Positions 34,814 through 46,419 of a stretch of DNA of 64,000 nucleotides are shown here, piece by piece; positions within the stretch are counted from its first letter, which is position 1, and each line of letters starts with the position of its first letter. This DNA comes from Polyporus tsugae (Eukaryota; Basidiomycota; Agaricomycetes; Polyporales; Polyporaceae). A program made the position numbers and the translations under genes. The stretch covers positions 994,501 to 1,058,500 of the forward strand of contig JAHRBS010000006.1 of NCBI GenBank assembly GCA_024305745.1, written 5' to 3'. The notes under the pieces were generated by a model. It did not search any database, was not told the origin of the DNA, and worked only from the letters and a program-made list of their open reading frames with translations.

Positions 34814-36642
34814 GGTGTTTTAGCCTAGTCCAAGCTTTCCAGAGGAGACTAAGTACTGGTAGTCAGTAAAGCCTATACAACGAACGAGTCTCTCCACGAA
34901 CCTGCAGGTGTAGCGGCTAATTTCGTAGGTGAACGAGTTGAACTTGGTGACGGGACGAAGCTGGACTCGGAGGAGGTGATGGGTACCGGTCGGCCTGAGA
35001 GAAAGACTGTCGAGGAGTTTGAAATTCTGATACGTCGTCAATGTCGAGGCCCACGTCCAGCGAGAACTTCTAGTACTCATCCCCCAAAGACAGGTACCAG
35101 CTCCCATGCCATGATGCACATTGAGCAGCCTGCGCATCATGTTCAACATCGTGGGCGCTTCGCTGGCATGTCATTTTGCTGCCACCACTTACGTAATGTA
35201 AGTCGGTACATTCCATTCCACCTCGTCCTTCCTGAGCTCTTACCTCCCAATTCTATCCCCCTGACCTAGCTGTGTGCATGGCGAGCGTGGCTTGTTGCAT
35301 TTAACACGGTCTTGGTCTCCGATGCTAGCAGGGCGTGCCCCGATCGCGACCGGTCGACAGTCGTCTAACCCATGGCAGCAACGGACCCAACACACGCATC
35401 ATCCACGACGCGAAGGGGGATTGGTTCACAATGGGTGTACATGCTCATATTGACGGTAGTCAGGAGGTGTAGTGGAGACGAGACAAGGTATGTGGCAGAG
35501 TAAAGTATATGCAACACTCCGCTAAGAAGGTCGGAGTGGGATTAGGTTTATGTGGGCCCAAGCAACCCGTACAAGGGCGCGATCTCGAGCAGCCAGCCAT
35601 ACTTGGAGGCTGTCGCCTACCCCTTGCACATCGCCTTCGCGCAGCCCGTATACAGTCCTCTCTCCATCCGCCGTCCGGGGCGTCAGTGTTCCCGAATTGC
35701 AGCTCAGCCTCTCCTCGCCGTCTCGACGTTTAGGCGCAGTTTATGATGCGCCCTCTGCCGAAAGATCCCTGGGGCTTTACGTCCACCCGCCCAAGACGGG
35801 GCTCCCGACCAAGTGCAACGTCAGTATCAAAAGACCTGACAATGGCTGCAGATCCCTGCCTATAGCGTCCACAAGTGGGTCGCTGGCGAGCCTGGAGACC
35901 ACATCAACCTTAGGACAAGCAAGATCGCGGCTTGGCCCCTTCACTCTTGGACCATGCCGTCATCTCACCTTCTTCGACTTGCCCTCATCCAGGCACGCCC
36001 CGCACCCTTTCGCCACGTCATGGCAGTTGAGCCCTTCCTCAATGCAACACGCCCCGATGACCGGATCGCCCAATGGGACGTGCTCGCCCGTATGCGTGAG
36101 CCCCATGCCTTCGACTCCGCTCCAAAACCTGTAGTCTAGGCTGGGCGGATGGGCACATCCTACAGGCCATCCCCGTCCTGCCGACATCGTTTCCCAGCTG
36201 CAGGTGCAGGAGTCCGCCCCGCAGCTCGCTGTTCCTTCTGGAGGAGGAAGAGGTCCGTGCGCGAGAGTGGAGCAGTCGCCCGTACGGCCAGCAACGCCCG
36301 ATCGCGAGTTCGTGTGCGTGTTGCGACCCGCGTCCCAGAGCGCGCTGTTTCGGGACCTCTACGTTGTTGGTTACTTCCACGCGTGATGCTCAATCGGACA
36401 GAGCCTGGTATACTTGTGTACTTACTGGCTTGTTTTGCGATCTATGTATCGTCGACGTCAGGCCTAGGACTCCAACCTCAGCTTGCGAGTGGTAGAAAAC
36501 ACAGCCACAGTGTAGTGGCTTTTTGCACTTATCGCTGATCGGTGGTATTACACCAGTCTCCCACTGCTTACCAGTCATCAAAGGTTAAATAACTGGCCCT
36601 GTTCCTGGGGCGTCCTTTCCGGCACCAACATCACCTCTTGCC
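34814..36642. other. Intergenic region with possible gene remnant
   Basis: Sequence from about 35545 to 36140 reads in coding-like pieces on the plus strand in more than one frame, for example GAISSSQPYLEAVAYPLH near 35575 and AVYDAPSAERSLGLYVHPP near 35740. I do not recognise the protein and no clean splice model joins them. It may be a decayed gene. The rest shows nothing, and the amidase promoter should lie just before 36643. Confidence 0.3.
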
Positions 36643-38820
36643 ATGAAGCATTGCCATCTGACATTGCGGCTTACCCTTCTCTTAGTTCTCACCTTTGTCC
36701 TCTGTCTCACACGGGGCGGATATGGCGCACAGCTGCCGTTGAGCGTGCAGCACGTGCAGCCCGCGCCTGCCAGTGCAGCCTTCCCCGATCTCTACGAGGC
36801 CTCTATTGCGGAGTTGCAAGCAGGACTCGAGCAGGAACACTTCACAAGTGTTGACTTGGTGACCGTGAGTCGCTGCTTGACGTGCATCAGCCTCTGTATA
36901 ACAACTAACTCGAATGCGATAGGCGTATCTCGAGAGGATCGAAGAGGTTAACCTCGAAGGGCTGGCCTTGCGGGCGATCATTCAGACGAACCCGATGGCG
37001 TTGGCGATCGCTCGGGCACTGGATATTGAGAGGCGTGTTTCGGGAGCGAGGGGTCCTCTTCATGGCATACCCGTAATCGTCAAGGACAACATTGCGACAG
37101 TGACCGGCGAAGGTGGGCGACCTATGTCGTGCCGTATGCGCTATTGCTCACAACATGGAGACAGGGATGAACACGACAGCTGGTGAGCCGCCTGACCGAA
37201 ATCCACATGTTCCATTGCCTCCCCCTCTGAAACACATCCCATTTCCTTTCGCTTCCTAGGGTCTTTTGCGCTCCTTAACTCCGTAGTTCCTCGAGACGCC
37301 CATGTGGTCACCAAGCTTCGAGCTGCGGGCGCAATCATCCTGGGAAAGGCGAACCTCTCCGAATGGTCGCACGCGCGTGGGACCCTGCCGTCTGGGTGGT
37401 CGGGACGCGGTGGTCAATGTACCAGTCCCTACGTCCCGCAGGGCGATCCTTCTGGCTCGAGCTCCGGCAGCGCCGTTGCAGCTGCGATAGGGCTCGCTGC
37501 GGCCGCTTTGGGCACGGAGACGGACGGGTCGATCATCTTTCCGTGCAATAACGCCAACCTAGTCGGTATCAAGCCTACTGTTGGACTGACTTCGAGAGCA
37601 GGAGGTAGGGTTTTTATGAGTTCGACATTCGCTGATCAACGGACTGATCGTTCTCCTCTACTACCTCTACTGTTAGTGATCCCTATCTCCTCGCACCAGG
37701 ATACCGTGGGGCCGATGGCCCGTTCAGTGGTAGATGCGGTGACTCTGCTTTCGGTGATCGCTGGACAGGACGAGCGCGACAACTACACTCTCGCTCAACC
37801 GTCCGTTCTGCCAGATTACACGCTTGCCTTGAAACCGGACGGACTGAAGGGTGTGCGTCTTGGCGTGCCCCGGAAACGTTTCGCAAAGATACACGACGAC
37901 GTAATTGTGGTCTTCAACGCCTCTCTGGACATTATGAGAGGACTGGGTGCGACAGTCGTAGACCCAGCAGACCTGGTCAACCACGAAGAATTCGAGGCTT
38001 ACCGTCGTTCGAACGAGACACTTGTCACCAGCACCGACCTCAAGGTCTGTTCTAGCTTAGGCCCTCCGTCTGATTAGTACTCATATTCGTACGAGCTGTA
38101 GGTCGACCTCGATCGGTACATCGATGGACTTGCCGAGGTGCCTAGTGGTGTCAAGAACCTAGCGGACATCATTGCTTACAATATCGCTCATGCGGATGAG
38201 GAGCTCGTCGAGCCCTATTGGACAGACCAATCGGAGTAAGTACAACTAGCGACCCCACTCCTCTGTCGTCAAACAGGCGGTGGTCTGCAACTAACGCGAG
38301 TACCATAGGTTCATCTTTGCACAGAACCTCTCAGTCAACGAAGCCTACTTCGAGGCCATCGTCACGGCCAAGGATCTCGCTGGAAAACGGGGAATCGACG
38401 CAACACTCGAGAGGCTCAACCTCAGCGCACTCATCATGCCGAGCGAGGTGGCGTCTCCGCCGCCCGCCCTCGCCGGGTATCCGATCGTTGGCGGTGAGTT
38501 CCACTTGCCTTTACATTCACGGAGCCAAATGATATGAACTTACGCCCACGTGTGCAGTACCACTCGGGTTCCTTCCAGTCAACACGACACTCTCTCCTGC
38601 GACCCCCATCCGTTCGACTGGGCCTAACCAGCCGTTCGGCCTTTCCTTCGTGGGCACAGCGTTCAGCGAGTTCGACCTGATCTCGTACGCGTATGCTTAT
38701 GAACAGGCGACCCGCACTCGCTTGAAGGTCCGCGCATACCCCGCTGCCATTCCAACGACGCAGCTCGCAGACATTGTGGGGAGCAAGCGGCGTCAAGTCG
38801 TGTCAGAGGGACTCGTCTGA
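36643..38820 (+). CDS. Secreted amidase (amidase signature family)
   Basis: Hydrolyses amide bonds through a Ser-cisSer-Lys triad. The product starts MKHCHLTLRLTLLLVLTFVL, a signal peptide. The catalytic Lys lies in PLHGIPVIVKDNI (37064), the cis-Ser in DPSGSSSGSAVAA (37447) and the nucleophile Ser in TETDGSI (about 37517). Exons read 36643-36864, 36923-37112, an 18-nt exon 37165-37182, then from 37260 onward with further introns near 37600, 38045, 38240 and 38490. The C-terminus PFGLSFVGTAFSEFDLISYAY is typical of fungal amidases. The stop is TGA at 38818-38820. All triad residues are present, so it is probably active. The substrate is unknown. Confidence 0.88.
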
Positions 38821-39369
38821 AAACAGCTGCGCGGCCCGTCGGAGTTAATGGCCACTCACCATGGCAGCGAATGTCTCCCTTACGGTATGGTGCCATTATA
38901 GACCCCGTGTCAGGCAAGCATACAGTAGAACGATTCCCGGCTTCTCTGACCACTCCAGCGACTCGTCAACGGCGCTGGGACCATAGCGATGCCCCACCTC
39001 TTTGCGTTTATTTCATGTGTACAGTAGCGAGACGCCATGTGTACCATCCTACTATGCAATACCGATATCGATATCCTTCAAGCTACTGGCACATACCCCT
39101 CAGCCAGATGGCGCGCTCAAAAGCCGCACGCACCTGTGACTCCACCGAGGCAGTAGAGCCCGATGGACTTAAAGGTCTTCGCCTCCATGAACAACAGCGC
39201 ATCGTCGCCACCGCAGGCCCTTGGAACCGAAGACGTCCATTAGTGACACCATCGTTTTGGATACCAACTTGGAAAATCGCGTCGCACGCGAGTCAACGTC
39301 CGTATATACTTACCTGCACATGTAGGCATAACGACACGTATAAAACAAAGCAATTTGAGGAGCGCCTAT
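38821..39369. other. Intergenic region
   Basis: 3' flank of the amidase and downstream side of the tRNA. No gene recognised. Confidence 0.4.
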
Positions 39370-39441
39370 TCCCATTAGCCGATTCGAACGACTGACCTCG
39401 TCATTACTAGTGACGCGCTCTACCAACTGAGCTAAACGGGA
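39370..39441 (-). tRNA. tRNA-Thr (anticodon AGT)
   Basis: The minus strand folds into a complete 72-nt cloverleaf without intron. The acceptor stem is TCCCGTT with AATGGGA (one G-U pair). The D arm is GCTCAGTTGGTAGAGC. The anticodon stem is CGTCA with TGACG and loop CTAGTAA, giving anticodon AGT. The T arm is AGTCG-TTCGAAT-CGGCT. A- and B-box promoter sequences (TAGCTCAGTTGG, GTTCGAATC) are present. CCA is not encoded, as expected in eukaryotes. Confidence 0.93.
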
Positions 39442-39573
39442 TGCATCTGGCTTATGGACCGATTGCATATTCACATAGTGCTGCCCTTCCCACAAAACCC
39501 ATCCGCAAGATATCGACGTGAATGGGCCACTGCCATCTTTCCAACGTGTAAATTCCTAAAAAGTGCTAGACGG

Positions 39574-40620
39574 TCAAATCCCCCCCAGCGCAGCAAACTC
39601 AGCCGTGAACTCCTCCATAGCATCCAGCGTCGAGGTGAGGTGCGCATACCCAAGGTTCTCCCCGTGGCTGACGGCGAGTGACTGCGCGGTGCGGCACGCA
39701 TTCTTGATCTGTCTCCCGTTGATGTCGCGCTCGGCGAGCTTCTGGACGAGCGTCGTCGACCTTGGACTCGGACACGCCCGCCTTCCTGAGGAACGCGCGC
39801 CAGACCTGCGCCTTCGCCGGGACGGTGAGCTCGGAGAAGTGGAGGGCGACGTGGATGCGGGAGAGGAAGGCCTCGTCGAACGCGGTAATCCGGTTCGTGG
39901 TGAGGAAGAGGATGCCGCGGTAGTACTCGACGTGGCGTAAGCTGTGTGTGCGCAGGGAAAGGTTAAACCTGAACGGAAGACGCAAAGGAGCGGCGTACAA
40001 GACTGCGACCATGGCGTTCCGCTCGAGGTCGTGAAGAGCGCCGCGCTCTAGGAAGACATCCGCCTGCGAATGGCGTGAGCGTCCGGGACAGGAGAGAAGA
40101 TGGGACGTCAAGCGCGTACCTCGTCGATCAGAACGATGGCCCTCCAGCTCATCGCGATGTCGAACACCCGCTCGAGCGCAGCGTCCAGATCGGCCGCCTT
40201 CGTCCCCAAGTCACCAGCACCAACGACATACAATGGGGCGCAGACGTGCTCGCTCGTCGCTTCTGCCGACAAGGTCTTTCCGACGCCGGGGGGACCAAAG
40301 CGGTTGATGATCAACCCTTGGCCCTTGCCTTGCACGAATTCGTCGAACCCGAGATCGACTTTGTGCGCATCGACTAGCGACCGAAGGAGGTTCTTACGGT
40401 CCGCGGCGAGCACAAGGCACTCGAACGCCTCGTCGTTCCACCGGATTGGCTGGATGTTCTCAACGTTGAACTCGACTACGTGGAATGAGGTTAATAAGAT
40501 GCCCGGGACCTCGAGATAACGGTGAAGCTGTACTACGTACGCCAGAAAGTTGAGGGCGAACGCAACTAATTCACGTGACTTAACATTGTGCGCGCTTAAA
40601 TGATCAAGCCTGTGTCCCAC
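39574..40620 (-). pseudogene. AAA+ ATPase domain, 3' part of a broken DUF7025-type ATPase gene
   Basis: The AAA core of a fungal AAA+ ATPase family whose N-terminal half is DUF7025. Visible in order: NVENIQPIRWND (about 40475), Walker A GPPGVGKT (about 40285), AGDLGT, Walker B IVLIDE, VFLERGALHDLERN after an intron, LFLTTNRITAFDEAFLSRIH, and the C-terminal helix ERDINGRQIKNACRTAQSLA, ending at TGA 39574-39576. A one-base loss near 39755 changes frame between SESKVDD and LVQKLAERD. The DUF7025 half continues at 42112-42581 and 52731-53231 on the same strand. The gene is dead, but the Walker motifs are still intact. Confidence 0.75.
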
Positions 40621-42111
40621 CTTCTCGGATTCTACTTCGACCCCTCCTCTAGGATAAAGCCCTCAACGAAAGAGCGGCGGGTGGGAAGGAGCCTGCCTTT
40701 GGCAAAACGTAGTTTGGATTCAGCCTCATGAAGTTCCCTGCACATCATGGCAGTAAGTATTAAGTCAAGGGACGTGGGCAATAAATATCCCGCAGACGAA
40801 CCCCTATCGATCATGATCCGAGAATTGACCTAGAACACAATGACTTAGCAAAGCCCCCGCAATCACTGCAACCAATCGTCGCCACAAGACACTTACCGCG
40901 TACTTCTGTAGTTTTTTGCGCCCATCAACGGTGACCATGAAGGCTGCAGTTCCATCGTAGTGCTGGGGACCGGCAACGCTAGGGGAGAAATTCCAAGCGC
41001 GCGTCCACGGTTATCTGGTCCCCGAAAATGTGCGATCAGGAGCCGAGCGGTGCAGAGATTATCGAATTCGTTCTCCGACGATAGACAAGAGCGAAAGTGG
41101 CCGAAGAACTTGAGTAGCGCTGAGTCCAAGCGGCTCGAAATCGACTTGAGGGGTTACAGCACACCTGAAGCCCTTATTTTTTCTGATCTGGGTCCGGAAG
41201 GTAGGGCTGAATCATTCTGTGGGACTGGAATTTCACCACAGGGTCATCTAGTAGCCTTACTCGATGAACTGCTCACCGTATTTTTTCATCCATTGCTCTG
41301 TGTGCACACTTGTTCCCACAGATAGAAATAATATTGCAATATCTACCAATCCATGTGGTTCATTGAGCGGTACAGGGAACGTGAAGCCTCAAGTCGCAAA
41401 ACATGCATGGGCAGTGGATGGTGCGGAAGCGCTGGTCTAGGCGCGCATGAGCCGAGCACAAGGACCATGACTGCAAGCTGGGCCAAAGGCCTCTGGCAGT
41501 AGTCGCTGTTGGGAAGAGCAGCGAGCAGATGCTCTAGTCAGAGAGATCCAACCTAGCATGACCAAATCAGAAAGCTCCGGAGAAGGACTATACTACCCCA
41601 CTCACCTCGGACAGTTCAAAGCGAGGATGACCAAGTTTGCGAGACACTGTGTGACCTCCGAGGGCAGCAAACAGGACGGCTTGTGTCATGAATGGGAGCC
41701 ACTACGCCCGAGCCTAACTTAAGGATATGATCATATCCATCATATACTCGGCACTCCCGAGGTCCCGTACCTTTGTCCGCTTCGTCTTGCTCTTAAATAC
41801 TTTCATATAACTTCATCATGGCGAGCAGCTTACTTAACGGCCGCACCGTGTATGGCTGACTTCTCGATCATCTGGTCGCGCTCTGTCCGCTTCGTCTCTT
41901 CATCTCACCATTAGTATACAGCTGCCGTGGCATATTGTAGACAAGCAGCAACCACAATGTCGGACATTTTTACCTTCCGAGTCCTGAGTACCTTGCTTCG
42001 ACCACTGTATTGTTGGCGGAGTTCAGATTCTAACTTGACAGAGCTCGCTTAGATCACAATGGACACTGCAAGCGAGTCGCGGGAGGAAAACAGGTGAGAT
42101 GGATTAAGGCG
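40621..42111. other. Interruption between DUF7025 and AAA parts of the broken ATPase gene
   Basis: About 1.5 kb where the family should continue directly from DUF7025 into the AAA domain. I see no family sequence, apart from a doubtful minus-strand ORF at 40632-40814. It contains the perfect 16-bp palindrome GGATATGATCATATCC at 41723-41738 followed by LTR-like CT-rich and TTAAATA sequence. It may hold a solo LTR or another insertion. I could not find terminal TG...CA boundaries with a target duplication. Confidence 0.35.
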
Positions 42112-42581
42112 CTAACATTACATAACCTGGACACTTTCGTTGGAGAGGTTGCCGGTCCCCAGTAGTGCATATGGTGGATGCCCTTCAATGAAGCCCACTT
42201 CCATCCGCGCTCCAGGAGCATGGTCTTCATTCCTTGAGGATCGGAGTGGTACTCGATAGGGTAGACTTGGAGCGAGTTGATTGTCCGCGTCCCCTTGAAC
42301 TCGAATATGCCGATCGTGCTCTCCACCCGACCGAAGGATGCGCCGTTCATAGCGGCTGACGTTGTAGTAGACTGGTTGCCGGAAGGTGGTGCACCGACGT
42401 TCGTGTCCCCTTGCACGGCTCTCAACTGGAGGGGATCCTGAGCCGTATTCGCTCGATGACCAGGGTAAGTGTCCTCCATAGAGTCGACACTTTCGCACAG
42501 GAGGTCGTACCAACCGTACCCCTTGTCCGACTTCGTCACATTGAGGACCTTTAGCGCGTGTGTCGCCCCGGTGATGGGACA
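42112..42581 (-). pseudogene. DUF7025 part of the broken AAA ATPase gene (left side of the insertion)
   Basis: Minus-strand sequence reading CPITGATHALKVLNV at the insertion border, then GYGWYDLLCESVDS, ESTIGIFEFKGTRTI, LQVYPIEYHSDPQGM and WKWASLKGIHHMHY. These are characteristic of the DUF7025 domain found before fungal AAA domains. It stops being recognisable near 42112. The upstream half of the same codon string lies beyond the nested transposons at 52731. Confidence 0.75.
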
Positions 42582-42677
42582 AGGGGTGTTCAATTCTCGT
42601 CGCTCGCTCATTTCATCGTGCGCCTACCCAGCGCTTGCATACTGTAGCAGGTTCAGACTCCACCCCACAGCCACAGG
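42582..42677 (+). repeat. Left terminal inverted repeat of the TIR element
   Basis: Pairs with 52639-52727. The first 37 bases are identical to the complement of the right end. Confidence 0.85.
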
Positions 42678-43066
42678 CGCGCCCGCTGCAGCGCGAGGAC
42701 GACCATGGACGACCTCAGGACGATCTGCCAGGCTCAGAATCTGACGATGATTTTGACCTGTGCGATACATTCATGGCCGAAATCAAGCAGAACTCTCTGG
42801 TTTCCCATCGGCCGAGTTTGCAAGGGTGCTCTCTGGTGCCGGGTCGCGAGGTGCATACAACCACATATTTGAAGTTCACGTATCTCTTCCCTCTCACGCC
42901 GCAGTCTGAACAGGGGTTCCGTCACTTATACTTGTTGGCTTGTAAGACATGTATGTATTGTATCTGAGATAAAGTGTGTGACGAGTGCGAGCGAGTAGGG
43001 GTGAGTGCGAATGGGAACACATATGGAAGCCAGCTGGGGGGCCGACGCGGCTGCACCATGCCCACG

Positions 43067-43354
43067 TGTAACGGGTACGCGCTATGTGTCACCGTCACCC
43101 TCCTGTGACTTTCATGACTCCCTCGATTGTTCATGGCTCCAAGGTTTCCTATAGGCTTGCTTTGATTCGTCTGTCCATTTTCATGTTGTCTCTAGCACAC
43201 CATCTACGCATGGACCACCTCTGGTAGTATAAAAGACCACAGTTGTATTCTGTAGCCGCAGCGTTCTTGCAACAGAGACACTTTATGGCTGTCTTTCTCT
43301 TGAGCGCTTTCCCGTGTGACTGCAACCTTCCCGATTGGGATTGCGACGGTTACA
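43067..43354 (+). repeat. 5' LTR
   Basis: 288 bp, TGTAAC...GTTACA. Contains a TATA box (GTATAAAAG at about 43227), so the transcript should start about 30 nt later. Differs from the 3' LTR at 18 positions, all transitions. Confidence 0.95.
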
Positions 43355-43533
43355 TCTTTTTGACAGTTTGCTTTTTTTACTGTCAGCTACTACCAACTCT
43401 TGGCTTAACACTCTCACATACACTCTTGCTTAACCCGTCGCCCCTGTCTGGGTCTCTCTCAAGTCTGATCAACTCGGGTCTTCCGACTAGGCAACAACTT
43501 CAAAATCCCGGCGTACATTTCCCCTTGTTTGAC

Positions 43534-46419
43534 ATGTCTCGCAACCCTCATACCCGCGGCCGCAGCTCGTCGCTCCTGGGCGCGTTACCAGGTGAGTTCT
43601 TGAACACGTTGCACGAGATAACTGATGCCACATTCAACTCGTCTTTGACGAGTCTCCCTTCCTATATGGCGAGCATCCGTCTCGTCTCCCCTCCCACCAT
43701 GGACATCCACTCTGTGTCCGGGGAGCGTTCCGAGCCGTTGGATGGTGAGGACGCTGCCCCGCGTCCCTCGGTTGCTCAGCATCCCGCTGTCGCTGAGGAG
43801 AAAGTCCCTCCGCCTTATGCGGCGGGCAATTCTCTGGCTTCGGCTAGTACCTTGAATAATAGTGTTGTTATCCTTCCTTCTCCCCAGTCCAAGACATCGG
43901 TTGACTGGGTGCAGGAAGATTTGGTCGCTAGCTCCATCAGCGGCGAGGGTATTCGAGTTTACCCTTCATCGGAGCCTAGCAGGACCTTGTCGGGGCTCTT
44001 CAGTGAGTCCGACTCTGATTTTAGTGAGCCGGTTGCAACTACGGCTTTGGCTCCGAGTGCGCACTCCCCTATTCCTTCCAATGAAGGACACATCAACGCT
44101 ATGCAGAGCACGCCGCTCACTGGAGGGCAGGCTAACAGTGTCGCACTGACCGTGGATCAATTGAGCGCGGTGCAGTCAGCGATCATGGGACTCACGCCGA
44201 CCCAGCGTGAGCTCATTAGGCATCATATGGACGCAGTTGAATCTTCCGCACCGCGTCAGGATGACATGAGTGATAGCAAGTCGACGGTGTCCCGTGGAGA
44301 GGGCCCGTCAAACTTGAATAAAGGAAAAGGTCCTGATCCCCTCAACTGGGGTGGAGTCGTGGACATGGATCTGGAGGAGCTTGACGTTGAAGCCCAACAT
44401 CAGGCCTTCCTTACATTCAACCAACTGCGTGACACGGCCAACCGTCCAGACACTCCTTTGCCGGAGCAGCCGGCGAGGAATATGCCCCCTCCCTTTGTTC
44501 CCTCCGGAGGGCGCACGCCATCACCAGTACATGTTCGGTTCCAGCCTCAAGCCACGGCTGAGGACCCGGACGTGTCCATCTTGTGCGATGAGATTACTCA
44601 GCTTAAAGAGCAAGTCGCACTGCTCAGCTTGTTGCAGCGTGCAACGGACAGTGTCAGTTCCCGTCCACCTCAGATACCCGAACGTGAGCCGCAGCCTCCT
44701 GCTCCGCCTGTGTTCAGTGCACTCTCGGTGTCGGCGGCTGCGCAACACGCTCCTTCTCAAGGTTATAGCATCAGCGGGCCTTCTCAGTACAGCGCCAAGA
44801 CTGTCTCACGCACTATGATGCCCTCAGCACAGATTGACCCATCTAGTCTGTTGGGCAAGTTGTTGGCGCAGCCCTCATCCATTCCGATCTTCTCCGCAGC
44901 AGGCGGAGGAGGTGGTGGGGGTGGCCCATCAGCTAGCGTGAGCGTAGCTCCAAGTTCCGGTCCCTCGCGCGTGCCTATTTTAAAGCCGCGTGAACCCGAG
45001 AAGTATAAAGGAACAGCGAATGTTCAAATATTTCAGAAGTTCGTGCAGGAGGCAACTGCCTACTGTGTTGGATATGCTATCCCACCTGCTGAACAAGTAT
45101 TTCGCATTTCATCATTCTTGGATGGAAAGGCTTGGGCATATTACCAATATTGCGAGTCTGGCGGACTGGACCCAGAGGAGCTCACTAAGTTCCTTTCGGG
45201 CTTATTCAATTACTGCTTCCCCTTGGATTACAAGCAGCGTATGCGCGAGAAGCTGGAGGATGCGCATCAAGATGACAGATCAGTCCAGGAGTTTGTTCAC
45301 GAACTGAACGGACTATATATTATGCTCGGGCCCATGCCCGAGCCTCTTAAAGTACATAAGCTATGGTTTGGCCTGGCACCATGGATCCAGGAGAGGCTGT
45401 GGTGGGCCGCTCTCATGCCCGACACTGCTTCATGGGCAGAAGTACTGCACATGGCAGAACTCGCAGAACTCGCGAAGGAAGCCGCGGATAAAGCAGCGCG
45501 TTGTGCAAATCGGCAACCTCGCAACCAAGGAGGATCGCACCCTCAGACTAGGACATTTGGGTCGAACTCACGTCCTGGTCCTCGGGTCCCTGGGGCTTCG
45601 ATCACATCGAGCTCTAAGAACACTAGCCGCACAGTGGAAAAGAAGGGGACTTCTTTCCGGCCCGGTGCTCATTTTGATAAACAGGGCAGTGGTGCCTCTT
45701 CGAAACCTGTGCAAAAACTGTCAGCCAACAACAGTTCTGGACCACGAAAGCCAACCTCGGCTGACACTTGTTTTGAGTGCGGGCAGACTGGACACTTCTG
45801 TCGTAACTGTCCACGACTCAACCGCATTCAGTCAAACACCAAGGGCAAACCGCCTGGTGTTACCAACTTCAATATTGACTTAGATTTCAACCACGCAGAG
45901 GAACTGCGCGAGATGGCCGAGTCAACTGCGCGTTCCGATCGGGTTGACCTGGGCCTCATTGAATTTGCCCTATATGATCGTCCTGGTTCGAGCGGGCCTC
46001 CATCTCTTCAGTCGGTATCTGACTTGTCTTTAGACACTTCGGACTGGGACTGGGCCCCGTCCACTCCAACAGAGTCGGACAACTCTTCGAATGGTGCCTC
46101 CGAAGTCTCGGAGCACGATTTCCTATCAGACTTACACGTGGCTTTGGATGGAGACGAGGACCCTTTTGGCCTCTATCCCTCACTAGTCCGCGAGTGGTAT
46201 GAGCAGCAAGCTCGAGTCCTTGCCCCATCTGACACTCCAGCGATGTCAGTTTCTGGCGGATCTGAATCTGTGAAGGATGAGGACGTACTGCCGGATTTGG
46301 ACTCCATCTCATCTAACGGAGATGGGGACGCCTGCCCTCGGACAGGTTTGCTAGATGATCTCGATGAGCCATTGAACGTGTTAGTTCTACCTAAAGTTCG
46401 ACCACATGGCACAGCGTGA
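43534..46419 (+). CDS. Retrotransposon Gag
   Basis: A 961-codon frame starting MSRNPHTRGRSSSLLG. An in-frame ATG inside the LTR at 43243 is less likely to be used. The first 480 residues are Ser/Pro-rich. A retrotransposon capsid-type segment follows (about 45000-45480, containing FVHELNGLYIMLGP). A CCHC zinc knuckle CFECGQTGHFCRNC lies at about 45769. The last part is acidic. The TGA at 46417-46419 is followed by the pol frame without any frame change, so Gag and Pol were probably one ORF. The change CGA to TGA would create this stop. Confidence 0.88.
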   Translation: MSRNPHTRGRSSSLLGALPGEFLNTLHEITDATFNSSLTSLPSYMASIRLVSPPTMDIHSVSGERSEPLDGEDAAPRPSVAQHPAVAEEKVPPPYAAGNSLASASTLNNSVVILPSPQSKTSVDWVQEDLVASSISGEGIRVYPSSEPSRTLSGLFSESDSDFSEPVATTALAPSAHSPIPSNEGHINAMQSTPLTGGQANSVALTVDQLSAVQSAIMGLTPTQRELIRHHMDAVESSAPRQDDMSDSKSTVSRGEGPSNLNKGKGPDPLNWGGVVDMDLEELDVEAQHQAFLTFNQLRDTANRPDTPLPEQPARNMPPPFVPSGGRTPSPVHVRFQPQATAEDPDVSILCDEITQLKEQVALLSLLQRATDSVSSRPPQIPEREPQPPAPPVFSALSVSAAAQHAPSQGYSISGPSQYSAKTVSRTMMPSAQIDPSSLLGKLLAQPSSIPIFSAAGGGGGGGGPSASVSVAPSSGPSRVPILKPREPEKYKGTANVQIFQKFVQEATAYCVGYAIPPAEQVFRISSFLDGKAWAYYQYCESGGLDPEELTKFLSGLFNYCFPLDYKQRMREKLEDAHQDDRSVQEFVHELNGLYIMLGPMPEPLKVHKLWFGLAPWIQERLWWAALMPDTASWAEVLHMAELAELAKEAADKAARCANRQPRNQGGSHPQTRTFGSNSRPGPRVPGASITSSSKNTSRTVEKKGTSFRPGAHFDKQGSGASSKPVQKLSANNSSGPRKPTSADTCFECGQTGHFCRNCPRLNRIQSNTKGKPPGVTNFNIDLDFNHAEELREMAESTARSDRVDLGLIEFALYDRPGSSGPPSLQSVSDLSLDTSDWDWAPSTPTESDNSSNGASEVSEHDFLSDLHVALDGDEDPFGLYPSLVREWYEQQARVLAPSDTPAMSVSGGSESVKDEDVLPDLDSISSNGDGDACPRTGLLDDLDEPLNVLVLPKVRPHGTA

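Noticed and set aside
43355..43375. Primer binding site after the 5' LTR
   Set aside because: The bases after the LTR match neither an initiator-Met-type tRNA end nor an obvious self-priming partner, so none is annotated.
43243..43533. Gag start at the first ATG of the long ORF (43243)
   Set aside because: It lies inside the LTR and the segment to 43533 is hydrophobic, unlike Gag. The ATG at 43534 is better.
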